A stretch of 64,000 nt of DNA from Andreprevotia chitinilytica DSM 18519 (GTDB taxonomy: Bacteria > Pseudomonadota > Gammaproteobacteria > Burkholderiales > Chitinibacteraceae), in NCBI RefSeq assembly GCF_000711875.1, contig NZ_JONM01000004.1, positions 1 to 64,000 on the forward strand, in the 5' to 3' direction. Each line of letters starts with the position of its first letter. The first letter of the stretch is position 1. Positions 6,684-15,818 of this stretch are shown piece after piece. The notes below the pieces were generated by a model. It was given only the letters and a program-made list of their open reading frames with translations. It did not search any database and was not told the origin of the DNA. Made by a program: the position numbers and the translations under genes.

Positions 6684-9122
6684 ATGACCTCCCCCACCCT
6701 CTACCTGCTCGGCGGCAACGGCAGTTGTGCCGAATGGTGGCAAGACGCGCTGTCGTCTTTCCAGCACTACCAGCCCGAACCGGTCGAGCTGCCCGGCTTC
6801 GGCAACAACCCGCAGCCGCCATGCAGCAGCATCGCCGAACTGGCTGATGCGCTGCTGGCGCAAACGCAGCCGGGGCAGGCGATCTACGGGGTGGGGGTCA
6901 ATTCGCTGGTGGTGCTGCACGCGCTGGTCAAGCAGCCCAGGCATTTCAGCCGGGTGATTCTGCAATCGCCAGTTGGTGCATTCCTGTGGGAGCGGCGCTT
7001 GCCGAAAATCATGGGCTGGCGGCCGTTGCGGGCGTTGGCGCATTGGCTGGTCGGCCATTATCCGCAGCGCTTCCATCGCAAGTTCTCGACGCAACGCTGG
7101 ACGACAGCGCAATACGCCCGCATGGGCGACGGCTATCGGCGTTGCCGGGCTTTTGAGCCGTACTGGGACATCATGCGCGCCGATGCGGCGCTGACCTTGT
7201 TCGACCGGATCGAAACGCCGATCGAACTCATCTGGGGCCAACACGATGGCGTGATTCCTTGGGAACAGGCGGCAGCGTGGGAAGGGGTTCTGTGCCGCGC
7301 CGAACTGAGCGTGACCTTGCAACCGGATTGGGGTCATTACCCGTGGATCGATGATCCGGCCGGCTTTGCGAGTTGGGTTGAAGCGCCAGCGCCGGGCTTT
7401 GCCGCGCACACCAAGGCCGGACGTTTGCAGTTGGCGGAAGTCGCCGGCCTGCCGGTGCCGGCGCGGCTGACGCCGCAATCCGCTATCGATCCACGCCTTG
7501 CCCGTCTGCTGGCCGCCCACCCTGCCGCCACTTGGGCCGTGCGTTCATCCAGCTTCATGGAAGACAAGATCGATCACGCCAATGCCGGCCTCACGCGCAC
7601 CTTCTTGCGGGTCACTGCTGCTGACGTACCAGCCCGCGTGACCGAGCTATTGGCCGATGGCGTCGAGGAAGTGGTGGTGCAGTGCTTTATCGAGCCAACC
7701 GTCTCCGGCATTGCCTTCGCCCGGCATGTGGCAGCCGAAGTGGAATGGGTGGACGGTCATCTGGAAGCACTGGCGGATGGCCACGTGGTGCCTCATCGAG
7801 CAGTGCTATCCCGCATTGGCGGCGCATGGGAAGTTAGCGATTTTCCGGCCACGCAGGGGCTGACGCGACAAGCGTTATGGGCCTTCCTGCAAGCCGTGGT
7901 GCGGACCTTCCATTACGCCCATCTCGATATCGAATGGGCGTGGGACGGTCAGGCATTGCATCTGCTGCAAGCCCGCCCGGTAACGACCTACCCGTGGCGG
8001 CGGCATCTGACGGCGGCCAATATCGGCGAAATCCTGCCGCCTGCGCCTAGCCGCTTGGTGGAATACGCCCAACGCCGCGCCGCCGCCAGCATCCCCGCCA
8101 TCTGGGCGCGTTGGGATGGCCGCGTACTGGCGGACAACGAACCGTTCACCGCGCTGGCGGGAGACGCGAGCTACATCAACAACGATCTGTTCCTGGCGCG
8201 ATTGGCCGATTGGGGACTGCCGTCGACGCAATATGCGGCGGAAGTCGGTGGGGCCGCACCTGCCTTGCCATTTCGGCCGGGCCGCTTGCTGCGCAATGCA
8301 CCGACTTTGCTGTCGATGCTGTACCAGTCACGCCGGGCCTTGGCGGAGCTGGAGCCCGGCTTGCGGCGCTTCGATGCCGAATTGCGTCAGCTCATTGCTG
8401 GCGGCGCGGATGGGCAAACGCTGGCGGACTGGTTCACGCGGTTTTACGTGTTCGTGGTGCAAGGCAATCTGTGTATTGGCGCGGCGATTTCGACTGCGGG
8501 CGGCGGCTGGCTCGGGCAGCGGGCGACGGCGTATCAGGCACTGGCCGATGCACCGCATCGCGTGCCGTATGAAACCGATCCAGCCTCGCCACGCACTTCG
8601 GGCGCGGATTTGCCGATTCAACCTTTCCCGGTTTGGCCCGCCGCCATCCGCTTGGCGCATCACGCCGGGCTGCCGGGGCTGCGCGGCTATTACACCGAAG
8701 TGCGCGAGTGGTATCGGGACAACCTGATGCGAGTGTTCTATCGCCTGCATCACGCCGTTCCAGCCGAGGGCCGGGCGCACTGGTTTGCGCCGCACACCTC
8801 ACCACGCGAGCACAGCGGCAGTTTCTGGCAGGACGGCAGCGGGCAGACGGCGCAGGACTTCGGCTTCGTGATCGTGCCGGGCAGTGCGGAGGGCATCGTC
8901 GGCGTGGATATCCTGCTGGTCGATACGCTCGACCCCGGCCAATACACCAGCTACCGCGCCGCCAAGGCGGTGATCGCCCGCTCCGGCGGCAAGCTGTCGC
9001 ACGGTTCGACGTTGCTGCGCGAGCTGGGCAAGCCATCGGCAATTGCACCGGATACCGATCCGTCCTGGCTGGGGCGTGCGGCGCGTTATTGCGATGGACG
9101 TCTGGAAGCGACGGAGACCTAG
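6684..9122 (+). CDS. fusion: alpha/beta-hydrolase-like domain + PEP-synthase/RPH-like ATP-grasp and His domain
   Basis: 812 residues from the ATG at 6684; the frame is open 400 bp upstream but only through repeats. Residues 1-240 align by eye with alpha/beta hydrolases (LPGFG, WGQHDGVIPW acid loop, GHYPWIDDP histidine loop). The nucleophile elbow reads G-V-G-V-N-S (about 69-74) where G-H-S-x-G-G is expected, so the serine is missing. Residues about 275-460 carry a PPDK-type ATP-grasp region (VRSSSFMEDK). Residues about 745-812 are the phosphohistidine swivel domain (SGGKLSHGSTLLRELGKPSA, His near 773). There is no C-terminal PEP/pyruvate barrel, so the layout resembles rifampin phosphotransferase more than PEP synthase. 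Substrate unknown. It may belong with the two genes upstream. Confidence 0.75.
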   Translation: MTSPTLYLLGGNGSCAEWWQDALSSFQHYQPEPVELPGFGNNPQPPCSSIAELADALLAQTQPGQAIYGVGVNSLVVLHALVKQPRHFSRVILQSPVGAFLWERRLPKIMGWRPLRALAHWLVGHYPQRFHRKFSTQRWTTAQYARMGDGYRRCRAFEPYWDIMRADAALTLFDRIETPIELIWGQHDGVIPWEQAAAWEGVLCRAELSVTLQPDWGHYPWIDDPAGFASWVEAPAPGFAAHTKAGRLQLAEVAGLPVPARLTPQSAIDPRLARLLAAHPAATWAVRSSSFMEDKIDHANAGLTRTFLRVTAADVPARVTELLADGVEEVVVQCFIEPTVSGIAFARHVAAEVEWVDGHLEALADGHVVPHRAVLSRIGGAWEVSDFPATQGLTRQALWAFLQAVVRTFHYAHLDIEWAWDGQALHLLQARPVTTYPWRRHLTAANIGEILPPAPSRLVEYAQRRAAASIPAIWARWDGRVLADNEPFTALAGDASYINNDLFLARLADWGLPSTQYAAEVGGAAPALPFRPGRLLRNAPTLLSMLYQSRRALAELEPGLRRFDAELRQLIAGGADGQTLADWFTRFYVFVVQGNLCIGAAISTAGGGWLGQRATAYQALADAPHRVPYETDPASPRTSGADLPIQPFPVWPAAIRLAHHAGLPGLRGYYTEVREWYRDNLMRVFYRLHHAVPAEGRAHWFAPHTSPREHSGSFWQDGSGQTAQDFGFVIVPGSAEGIVGVDILLVDTLDPGQYTSYRAAKAVIARSGGKLSHGSTLLRELGKPSAIAPDTDPSWLGRAARYCDGRLEATET

Positions 9123-9129
9123 CGGACGA

Positions 9130-10287
9130 TCAGCCTTTGCGGTGATTCAACACCAGCATGGCAATGACGCCGGCGACCAGCCCCCAAAATGCAGCACCAA
9201 TCCCGAACAGCGTGACCCCGGATGCAGTCACCAGAAAGGTGATCAGCGCCGGTTCACGCTGGGTGTCGTCACGCACGGCGGCGAGCAGGCCATTGCCAAT
9301 CGTGTTGATCAACGCCAAGCCGGCGACGGCCAGCACCAACTCTTTCGGGAAGGCGGCAAACAACGCCCCCACCGTCGCACCGAACAAGCCAACCAGCAGA
9401 TAGAACACGCCGGCAGCCACGGCGGCGAGGTAGCGCTTGTTGGCGTCTTCGTGCGCTTCCGGCCCCATGCAAATGGCGGCGGTGATAGCGGCGAGGTTGG
9501 CGGCGAAGGCTCCGAATGGCGCGAGGATCAGCGCGGCGATGCCGGTCCAGCCGATGATGGGCGAGATCGGTGGTTGGTAGCCGGATGCACGCAGCACGGC
9601 CACGCCGGGAATATTCTGCGATGCCATGGTCACGATGAACAACGGCAAGGCCACGCCGACAATGGCATGCCACGAGAACGTCGGCATGGTGAACACCGGC
9701 TTCGCCAATTCGAAATGCACATCGCCCAGATGCAACTGGCCTTGCACGCCAGCAATCGCGCAGCCCACCGCCAGCACGCCGACAATGGCATAGCGCGGCA
9801 ACGCGCGGCGCAGGATCAGGTAGGTGGCAAACATCGCCCCCACCATCGCGAGCTGCGCGTGCATGGCGGAAAACGCCCCCATGCCGAAGCGCAGCAGCAC
9901 ACCCGCCAACATGGCCGCGGCCAGCGCAATCGGCACCTTGACCATCGCCCGCTCGAACCAGCCGGAAAAGCCTGCCAGCGCGATCAACGTGGCGGATACG
10001 AAAAACGCGCCGATCGCCTCCGGCATCGATACGCCTGCGACGCTCGTCACCAGCATCGCGGCACCGGGCGTCGACCAGGCCGTGACGACCGGCACCTTGT
10101 AGCGCAGCGACAGGCCGATACAGGTCAGCCCCATCGCCAAGCCCAGCGCCCACATCCACGATGCGATCTCCGCCGGCCCGGCACCCAGCGCCTGCGCGGC
10201 CTGGAAGACGATGACGGCGGAACTGGTAAAGCCGACCAGCACGGTGACGAATCCTGCGGTCAGGGTGGAGAGGTGGAAGCGGGACAT
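9130..10287 (-). CDS. benzoate/H+ symporter family transporter (BenE)
   Basis: 385 residues from the ATG at 10287; an in-frame ATG ten codons upstream (10317) is possible, but BenE proteins normally start just before the first helix (LSTLTAGFVTVLVGF). About twelve hydrophobic helices are present, with the family motifs VTAWSTPGAAML near 70-80 and GPEAHEDANKRYLAAVAAG near 300. The gene converges on the 6684 gene, leaving only 7 bp between the stops. BenE members import benzoate or act as general anion/purine-like exporters; no aromatic catabolism genes are nearby, so benzoate is not supported as the substrate. Confidence 0.85.
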   Translation of the reverse strand: MSRFHLSTLTAGFVTVLVGFTSSAVIVFQAAQALGAGPAEIASWMWALGLAMGLTCIGLSLRYKVPVVTAWSTPGAAMLVTSVAGVSMPEAIGAFFVSATLIALAGFSGWFERAMVKVPIALAAAMLAGVLLRFGMGAFSAMHAQLAMVGAMFATYLILRRALPRYAIVGVLAVGCAIAGVQGQLHLGDVHFELAKPVFTMPTFSWHAIVGVALPLFIVTMASQNIPGVAVLRASGYQPPISPIIGWTGIAALILAPFGAFAANLAAITAAICMGPEAHEDANKRYLAAVAAGVFYLLVGLFGATVGALFAAFPKELVLAVAGLALINTIGNGLLAAVRDDTQREPALITFLVTASGVTLFGIGAAFWGLVAGVIAMLVLNHRKG

Positions 10288-11154
10288 GGGGACATTCCGT
10301 GGCGATTTGTTTGGCATTGTTGCGGATCAAGACCCACAGCGGGCAGAGACACAAGTTTGGGGGATTGGGGCGAACAGTCTTGTGGGCCGCCGTGTGCTCG
10401 AAGAGTGGGTAGAGCAATGCCCACACGGATTCGCGCAATCCATGATCGAAGGGTATCGCTGTGTGCTCAACCCATCCTGCAAAAGCGCCCTCACCCCCGG
10501 CCCCTCTCCCGTAAACGGGCGAGGGGAGCAAAACGCCAGCATCACAACACGAAACACCATTGCCGCATCAATCCAAGTCACCCTCTCCTTCAAGGAGAGG
10601 GCCGGGAAGTAGATGGTCTGCCCCCCTTTCAAAAGCGCCCCGCCAGCCAGTCCGGCTCGGGGGTTTCGGGGATCGAGTGTTGAGGGCTTTAGCCCGAGTT
10701 TTCGATTCCCGCCCGTGACGGGCTGGCTGGCGGGGGCATCTGGCGCTTGCGACAGACGCTTTTGCAGGGTCGCCTTTGGGGTGGAGGGGGCTTTGGCGAG
10801 ACAAAGCCCCCTCCCCGTCCGCGCGGCGGAACGCGCTGTAATGCCTTTACTCGCGCCAACGGCGCATAAATCAGTAGCGCTGTTTCAAGCCGCGCAACTC
10901 GGTGGGTTACGGCCTTCAGGCCTAACCCATCCCACAAAGACTGACACCCCGTTGACGCCAATCCACCCCACACGTTATGGTATTGGCATGTCGCATCGCA
11001 CCATCCCCACTTCCGTCGTCGTATCCATTACCTGGTGGCTAAAAGCCCCCAGGCGGTAGTGCGTTGCCGACGCACCACCGCTTAGCCGCGGTGGTGTGAC
11101 AATCCAGAATTCCTCCCCCATCGCGGCCCTTTCGAAGTCCCCAAGGAGCCGTGC
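10288..11154. other. long gene-free stretch with repeat family B and a hairpin
   Basis: 867 bp without a supported gene. It contains repeat family B copy 2 at about 10480-10870, and a perfect hairpin GGGTTACGGCC-TTCA-GGCC-TAACCC at 10914-10928. The short reading frames inside it have no ribosome site and no protein-like composition. Confidence 0.55.
10480..10870 (-). repeat. dispersed repeat family B, copy 2 (inverted)
   Basis: Reads as the reverse complement of 2585-2985 with small differences. Matching blocks in order: TTTACGGGAGAGGGG-type hairpin, GGTCTGCCCCCCTTTCAAAA, GCCCCGCCAGCCAGTCCGGC, CGAGTTTTCGATTCCCG, GACGCTTTTGCAGGGTCGCC, CGCGCGGCGGAACGCGCTG. With copy 1 it brackets a 7.5-kb block (nudC to benE) as a large inverted repeat. 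Confidence 0.7.
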
Positions 11155-12066
11155 ATGAACCAGACCGTCGCCCTTCCCGCTGCCACTAACCGCAATGCCG
11201 AACAACTCGGCGTGCTGTTTGCCGTGTTGTCCGCCACCGGGTTCGCCACCAAGGCCGTCTTCGTCAAACTCGCCTACCGCTATGGCGTGGATGCGATCAC
11301 GCTGCTGGCGATGCGCCTGATCGGCACGCTGGTAATTCTCGGCATGATCCGGCTGGCTTGGCGGCGGCCGGCGCAAGCGCCGATTTCGCGGCAGGATTAT
11401 GGCTGGCTGATTTTGCTGGGGCTGCTGGGCTATTACCTCTCTAGCGTGCTGGACTTCATCGGTTTGCAAACCGTGAGCGCGGGTCTGGAGCGACTGGTGC
11501 TGTATCTCTACCCGACTCTCACGGTGCTGTTCTCCGCCCTCTATCTGAAAACAGCCGTGACCGGCCGGATGATCAAGGCGCTGGTGCTCACCTATGTCGG
11601 TATCGCGCTGGTGGTCGGGCCGGGGCTGCTGAACGCGCATGGCGATATCGCCGGCGTGCTGTGGGTGGCCGGCAGTACGGTGGCGTTTGCGCTCTATCTG
11701 ACTTTCAGCCCGCCGGTGATCAAGCGCGTGGGTTCGATGCGCTTTACCGAGCTGGCGCTGACGGTCTCTGCCATTGCGATGCTGGCCCACTTCTTCGTCA
11801 CCCATCCGGCCAACGCCTTGATCCAGCCGTGGCCGGTGTATGCCTATGCCGGCATCACCGCGCTCTTCGCCACCGTATTGCCGCTGTACATGATGGCCTT
11901 CGCCATGAGCCGGATCGGCGCGGGCCGGACGGCGGTGGTGGGCAGTTTCGGGCCGATCATCACCATCGTGCTCAGCCTGGGCATCCTCGATGAACATCTG
12001 AGCCTGATCCAGTGGCTGGGCGCGGCGGTGGTGTTTGCCGGGGTGGCGCTGGTCAGCCGCAAATAG
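11155..12066 (+). CDS. EamA-family (DMT superfamily) transporter
   Basis: 303 residues with ten hydrophobic helices in two EamA repeats (about 18-145 and 165-302). Typical features are the N-terminal LSATGFATKAVFVKLAYRYGVDAITLLAMRL and the C-terminal GAAVVFAGVALVSRK ending in a short basic tail. The ATG follows CCAAGGAGCCGTGC, a good ribosome site. Substrates of this family are metabolites such as amino acids or nucleosides and cannot be read from sequence. It is followed 47 bp later by an acetyltransferase gene in the same direction. Confidence 0.85.
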   Translation: MNQTVALPAATNRNAEQLGVLFAVLSATGFATKAVFVKLAYRYGVDAITLLAMRLIGTLVILGMIRLAWRRPAQAPISRQDYGWLILLGLLGYYLSSVLDFIGLQTVSAGLERLVLYLYPTLTVLFSALYLKTAVTGRMIKALVLTYVGIALVVGPGLLNAHGDIAGVLWVAGSTVAFALYLTFSPPVIKRVGSMRFTELALTVSAIAMLAHFFVTHPANALIQPWPVYAYAGITALFATVLPLYMMAFAMSRIGAGRTAVVGSFGPIITIVLSLGILDEHLSLIQWLGAAVVFAGVALVSRK

Positions 12067-12113
12067 CCGAACATTGCGCTAAGCTCCGCGTATCCGCTCA
12101 AGAGGAGACACCG

Positions 12114-12689
12114 ATGGCCGACGACAACATCACCCGCTTCCGTTTCGAAGACATCGGCAAAGGCCGCGACGACTGGATGCGCGAACGTGAGCTGCTGCAG
12201 CGCTTCAATGACGAGCACACCAGTCACGAGGAACGGCAGGCGTTGTTGCTGGAATTGTTTGCCGAAGCGGAGGGTGCGAATGTTTCCCCGCCGCTGCTGC
12301 TGGCCAGAGGCCGGCAGGTGCAGCTGGGGCGCAAGGTATTCATCAACAGCAATGTGGCGATTGGGGGTGGCGCGCCCGTCACCATCGGCCATCACACGTT
12401 GATCGGGCCGAACGTGCAGATCATCACCGGCACCCATCCGGTCGATCCGGCCGAGCGCCAGCGTTGGGCGTTCTGGGCGGCACCGATCACGATTGGCGAG
12501 AATGTGTGGATCGGCGCATCGGCCATCATTTGCGGCGGCGTCACCATTGGCGACCACAGCGTCATCGGTGCCGGCAGCGTAGTGACCAAGGATATTCCGG
12601 CCTGCGTGCTGGCGGCCGGCAATCCGTGCCGGGTGATCCGCGAGCTTGATCCGCCTGATCCGGCGACGTTGTACGAGCTCAATCCCTAG
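12114..12689 (+). CDS. hexapeptide-repeat O-acetyltransferase (maltose/galactoside acetyltransferase-like)
   Basis: 191 residues. The ATG at 12114 has AGAGGAGA upstream; the open frame before it lacks a signal. Residues about 75-175 are a left-handed beta helix of hexapeptide repeats (VFINSNVAIGGGAPVTIG, IGENVWIGASAIICGGVTIGDHSVIGAGSVVTKDIPACVLAAGNP). The catalytic histidine is in ITGTHPVDPAER. This is the LacA/Maa-type sugar O-acetyltransferase pattern using acetyl-CoA. The N-terminal part (residues 1-70) is shorter on helix content than in Maa, so the acceptor may differ. Confidence 0.85.
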   Translation: MADDNITRFRFEDIGKGRDDWMRERELLQRFNDEHTSHEERQALLLELFAEAEGANVSPPLLLARGRQVQLGRKVFINSNVAIGGGAPVTIGHHTLIGPNVQIITGTHPVDPAERQRWAFWAAPITIGENVWIGASAIICGGVTIGDHSVIGAGSVVTKDIPACVLAAGNPCRVIRELDPPDPATLYELNP

Positions 12690-12980
12690 TTGCCGCAATC
12701 CATTAAGCAAAAAAAATGGCCGGAGCAAACGCCCGGCCATTCAATCGGATGGAAACGAAACCATGCCAACGGCATGACCTCATGGAGGCCATATTTGCCC
12801 AACCGCAAGAATTAGTCAACGCTGATATTCGATTCATTTGCAATTCGATCACACCTGAATCGAACGCTCACTTCGGCCCACGTCATGTTCAACACGGGCC
12901 ATGCCAGCATCCCGAACATCGGCAGCCCTTATCCGCGGCCGATTTGTTGGGTAAAATCAACGCTTTTTGGGGTCGGGCAC
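12690..12980. other. purE upstream region with a hairpin
   Basis: No gene is supported. A perfect hairpin AATGGCCGG-N9-CCGGCCATT spans 12715-12741. The T tract lies on the minus-strand side (A8 before the stem on the plus strand), so it is oriented as a terminator for minus-strand transcription, although it sits behind a plus-strand gene. A TAAAAT -10-like box is at about 12951 before purE. Confidence 0.5.
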
Positions 12981-13466
12981 ATGATTCAGGTCGGCGTGGT
13001 AATGGGCAGCAACAGTGACTGGGAAGTCATGAAGCACGCGGCCGAACAGTTGCAAGCCTTTGGCGTTGCATTCGAATGCAAGGTGGTCTCCGCCCACCGT
13101 ACGCCGGATCTCATGTTCGAATATGCCGAGACGGCCGCTGCTCGCGGCATTCAGGCCATCATCGCCGGCGCGGGCGGTGCAGCGCACTTGCCGGGCATGC
13201 TCGCCGCCAAGACCATCGTGCCGGTGCTGGGCGTGCCGGTGCCATCCAAATATCTGCGCGGCGAGGATTCGCTGCTCTCCATCGCACAAATGCCCAAGGG
13301 CATCCCGGTGGCGACCTTCGCCATCGGCGAAGCCGGTGCTGCCAATGCCGCGCTGTTTGCCGTTGCCATGCTCGCCAATGGCAACCCGGAACTCGCCGCC
13401 AAGCTGGCCGCCTTCCGCGAACGCCAAAAGCAGACCGTGCTGGCGATGGAACTGCCGCCGGTCTGA
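12981..13466 (+). CDS. purE: N5-carboxyaminoimidazole ribonucleotide mutase PurE
   Basis: 161 residues from the ATG at 12981 ([17 protein letters not shown]). The class I PurE signature is complete: GSNSDW phosphate loop at about 9-14, [16 protein letters not shown] at about 39-54 with the catalytic His, and [16 protein letters not shown] at about 70-85. It converts N5-CAIR to CAIR in purine synthesis. It is followed by a small membrane-protein gene and then purK, its obligate partner, in one apparent operon. Confidence 0.97.
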   Translation: MIQVGVVMGSNSDWEVMKHAAEQLQAFGVAFECKVVSAHRTPDLMFEYAETAAARGIQAIIAGAGGAAHLPGMLAAKTIVPVLGVPVPSKYLRGEDSLLSIAQMPKGIPVATFAIGEAGAANAALFAVAMLANGNPELAAKLAAFRERQKQTVLAMELPPV

Positions 13467-13479
13467 CCGGTAATCACCG

Positions 13480-13752
13480 ATGGACGAGCTGGAACGCTGG
13501 CAGCGCATCATCAACGGCGGCTTTGTGCGCTGTCTGCTGGTACGCGGCCTGTTGGGCTGGAGCCTGCCGTTCTGCTTGCTGTTCGGCGCAGTGCGCACAA
13601 TGCTGAATGATCCGGGCCCGTACTGGCGGCATGCCGTCGCCGGTTGGCCATTGGCCATTGGCGCCGGGCTGATTTACGGGCTGGGCCTGTGGGGATTTGC
13701 CAAGCTGCAACTCACCCGCGCCCGCCAAACTCAAGAAAAAAAGGAAGACTGA
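13480..13752 (+). CDS. small two-helix membrane protein between purE and purK
   Basis: 90 residues with two hydrophobic helices (about 20-40 and 55-75) and a charged tail TRARQTQEKKED. It begins 13 bp after purE and its stop overlaps the purK start (TGATG), so it is translated in the purE-purK operon. I know no purine role for such a protein. Its reading frame, composition and coupling make it a real gene. Family not recognised. Confidence 0.7.
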   Translation: MDELERWQRIINGGFVRCLLVRGLLGWSLPFCLLFGAVRTMLNDPGPYWRHAVAGWPLAIGAGLIYGLGLWGFAKLQLTRARQTQEKKED

Positions 13753-14891
13753 TGGCTGGAAAGCCGATTCTGCCGCCCGCGATGCTCGGCATCCTCGGTG
13801 GCGGCCAACTGGGCCGCATGTTCGCGACCGCCGCCAAGACCATGGGCTACCGCGTGACAGTGCTCGATCCGGACGCCCACGCGCCGGCTGCCGATTTCGC
13901 CGACGTACACCTGGTCAAGCCCTACACCGATCCGGAAGCACTGGCCGAACTGGCCCGCACCTGTGCCGCCGTCACCACCGAATTCGAGAACGTCAACGCC
14001 GACAGCATGCGCTGGCTCGCCAGCCACGGCGTGCCGGTCAGCCCGTCCGGCGATTGCGTGGCGATTGCACAAGATCGCGTGGCGGAGAAGAACTTCATCC
14101 GCAACGCCGGCCTCGCCACCGCGCCCTTCCTCGCCATCAACAACGCGGGCGATCTGAACGTCGACCTGACCCCCTACCTGCCCGGCATCCTGAAAACCGC
14201 CCGCCTGGGTTATGACGGCAAGGGCCAGACGCGCGTGCAAACCGCCGAGGACGCTCGCGCCGCGCACGCTGACCTGAAACACCAACCCTGCGTGCTGGAA
14301 AAGATGATGCCGCTGGAGCTGGAAGTCTCGGTGATCGTCACCCGCACCAGCGCCAACGAGATCGCCTGTTTCCCGGTGGCAGAGAACGAACACGCCAACG
14401 GCATTCTCGATGTTTCCATCGTACCGGCGCGCATCAAGCCGGCCGTCACCGACCGTGCCCGCCAGATGGCAATCACGCTGGCGCAGAAGCTCAATTACGT
14501 CGGCGTGCTGGCGGTCGAGTTCTTCGTGCTGGAAGGCGATGAGTTGGTCATCAACGAAATGGCGCCGCGTCCGCACAACTCCGGCCATTACACGCTCGAC
14601 GCCACACTCACCAGCCAGTTCGAGCAGCAAGTGCGTGCCATGTGCCACCTCTACCCAGGCAAGACCGATCTGCTGCGGCCAACGGTGATGGTCAACCTGC
14701 TCGGCGACGTGTGGAAAGACGACGGCGGCGAACCGAATTGGGATGTGCTGCTCACCGCGCCCAACGTCAAGCTGCATCTGTACGGCAAACGCGACGCCCG
14801 TGTGGGCCGCAAGATGGGCCACTACAACGTGCTGGCCGCAACGGCCGACGACGCGCTCGAACAGGCGCAGGCGATCAAGGACACCTTGTAA
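13752..14891 (+). CDS. purK: N5-carboxyaminoimidazole ribonucleotide synthase PurK
   Basis: 379 residues. The start at 13752 overlaps the preceding stop and gives the standard N-terminus ILGGGQLGRMFATAAKTMGY. ATP-grasp features follow: KTARLGYDGKGQ at about 150, EKMMPLELEVSVIV, and the metal-binding EFFVLEGDELVINEMAPRPHNSGHYT at about 257-282. It carboxylates AIR to N5-CAIR with ATP and bicarbonate, feeding PurE. The next gene begins directly after its stop. Confidence 0.97.
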   Translation: MAGKPILPPAMLGILGGGQLGRMFATAAKTMGYRVTVLDPDAHAPAADFADVHLVKPYTDPEALAELARTCAAVTTEFENVNADSMRWLASHGVPVSPSGDCVAIAQDRVAEKNFIRNAGLATAPFLAINNAGDLNVDLTPYLPGILKTARLGYDGKGQTRVQTAEDARAAHADLKHQPCVLEKMMPLELEVSVIVTRTSANEIACFPVAENEHANGILDVSIVPARIKPAVTDRARQMAITLAQKLNYVGVLAVEFFVLEGDELVINEMAPRPHNSGHYTLDATLTSQFEQQVRAMCHLYPGKTDLLRPTVMVNLLGDVWKDDGGEPNWDVLLTAPNVKLHLYGKRDARVGRKMGHYNVLAATADDALEQAQAIKDTL

Positions 14892-15575
14892 ATGGCCGAC
14901 GTGACGGACTGGCTGGCGCGTTTCCAAACCGCGCTTTCCCCCGCCGCCGATCCCGCCGGCGCTACTGCAATGGCCGCCTATATGCGCGGCCATTTTGCTT
15001 ATCTGGGCGTGGCCACGCCGTTGCGCCGCCAGCTGACCAAAACGCTGGTACGCGAAGCCCGCAGCAGCCTCGACGAAGTCACGCTGCTCAACCTGTGCGA
15101 CGCCCTCTGGCGCGAATCGCAGCGCGAATATCAATACGCCGCCTGCGATCTGCTCGATGCCTGCAGCAAATCACTCACTCCTGCCGCCTTGCCACGGCTT
15201 GAAGCACTGGTCACCAGCAAGTCATGGTGGGATACCGTGGACGACCTCGCCGGCGACATTATTGGTGGCTTGGTATTGCGTCACCGTGCACTGGTGCCAC
15301 GCATGGATGAGCTGGTGCGCCACCCTGACCTGTGGCTGCGCCGTACCGCGATCCTTTACCAGCTCGGCTGGAAAACGGAAACCGACCAGCCTCGTCTGTT
15401 CGCCGCCTGCCTCGCGAATGCCGCCGACCCCGATTTCTTCATCCGCAAAGCCATCGGCTGGGGGCTGCGGCAATATGCCCGCGTTGCGCCGGATGAGGTA
15501 CGCAACTTCCTGCTGGTCCATCGCAATGTGCTCTCGCCGCTCTCGGTGCGCGAGGCGGGCAAGCATCTCGGCTAA
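14892..15575 (+). CDS. AlkD-type DNA alkylation repair glycosylase
   Basis: 227 residues, starting at the base after the purK stop. HEAT-like helical repeats run throughout, with the AlkD-family motifs YMRGHFAYLGVATPLRRQL, YQYAACDLLD, SWWDTVDDLAGDIIGGLV (the WDxVD segment holds catalytic residues) and DPDFFIRKAIGWGLRQYAR. It should excise 3- or 7-alkylpurines without base flipping. The zero-gap junction suggests it is the last gene of the purE-purK transcript, an arrangement with no evident metabolic logic. Confidence 0.88.
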   Translation: MADVTDWLARFQTALSPAADPAGATAMAAYMRGHFAYLGVATPLRRQLTKTLVREARSSLDEVTLLNLCDALWRESQREYQYAACDLLDACSKSLTPAALPRLEALVTSKSWWDTVDDLAGDIIGGLVLRHRALVPRMDELVRHPDLWLRRTAILYQLGWKTETDQPRLFAACLANAADPDFFIRKAIGWGLRQYARVAPDEVRNFLLVHRNVLSPLSVREAGKHLG

Positions 15576-15600
15576 GCGCATCTGTCGATGCACTGGACCT

Positions 15601-15726
15601 TGTAGGAGCGAGCTTGCTCGCGATTGCAACATTTCAAATTCAACGGTGCTATCGCGAGCAAGCTCGCTCCTACAGAGGTGACACCGGGGGATGCGGCCGC
15701 CCCGGCCAGCAAGCCGTCCGGGCTAC
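15601..15726. repeat. inverted 24-bp repeat pair plus REP unit
   Basis: TGTAGGAGCGAGCTTGCTCGCGAT at 15601 faces its reverse complement at 15650-15675, separated by a 26-bp loop. The same pair occurs at 28121-28192 and single arms occur at 6613. A REP half (CCCCGGCCAGCAAGCCG...GGCTACG) follows at 15700-15726. This pair behaves as a BIME-like element. Confidence 0.75.
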
Positions 15727-15818
15727 GGTTAAACACACTCCATCCGCTCCGCTGGCTCGCCCGAGCCAAGTGCGTTACGCTGGGCATCAGTCTTTCACGA
15801 CATTTCCTCAAAATCGCA

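Noticed and set aside
9043-10683. 546-residue plus-strand frame opposite benE
   Set aside because: Antisense of the BenE gene extended through repeat family B; Gly/His/Arg/Gln-rich without domain.
13731-15134. 467-residue minus-strand frame opposite purK
   Set aside because: Antisense shadow of purK and the AlkD gene start.
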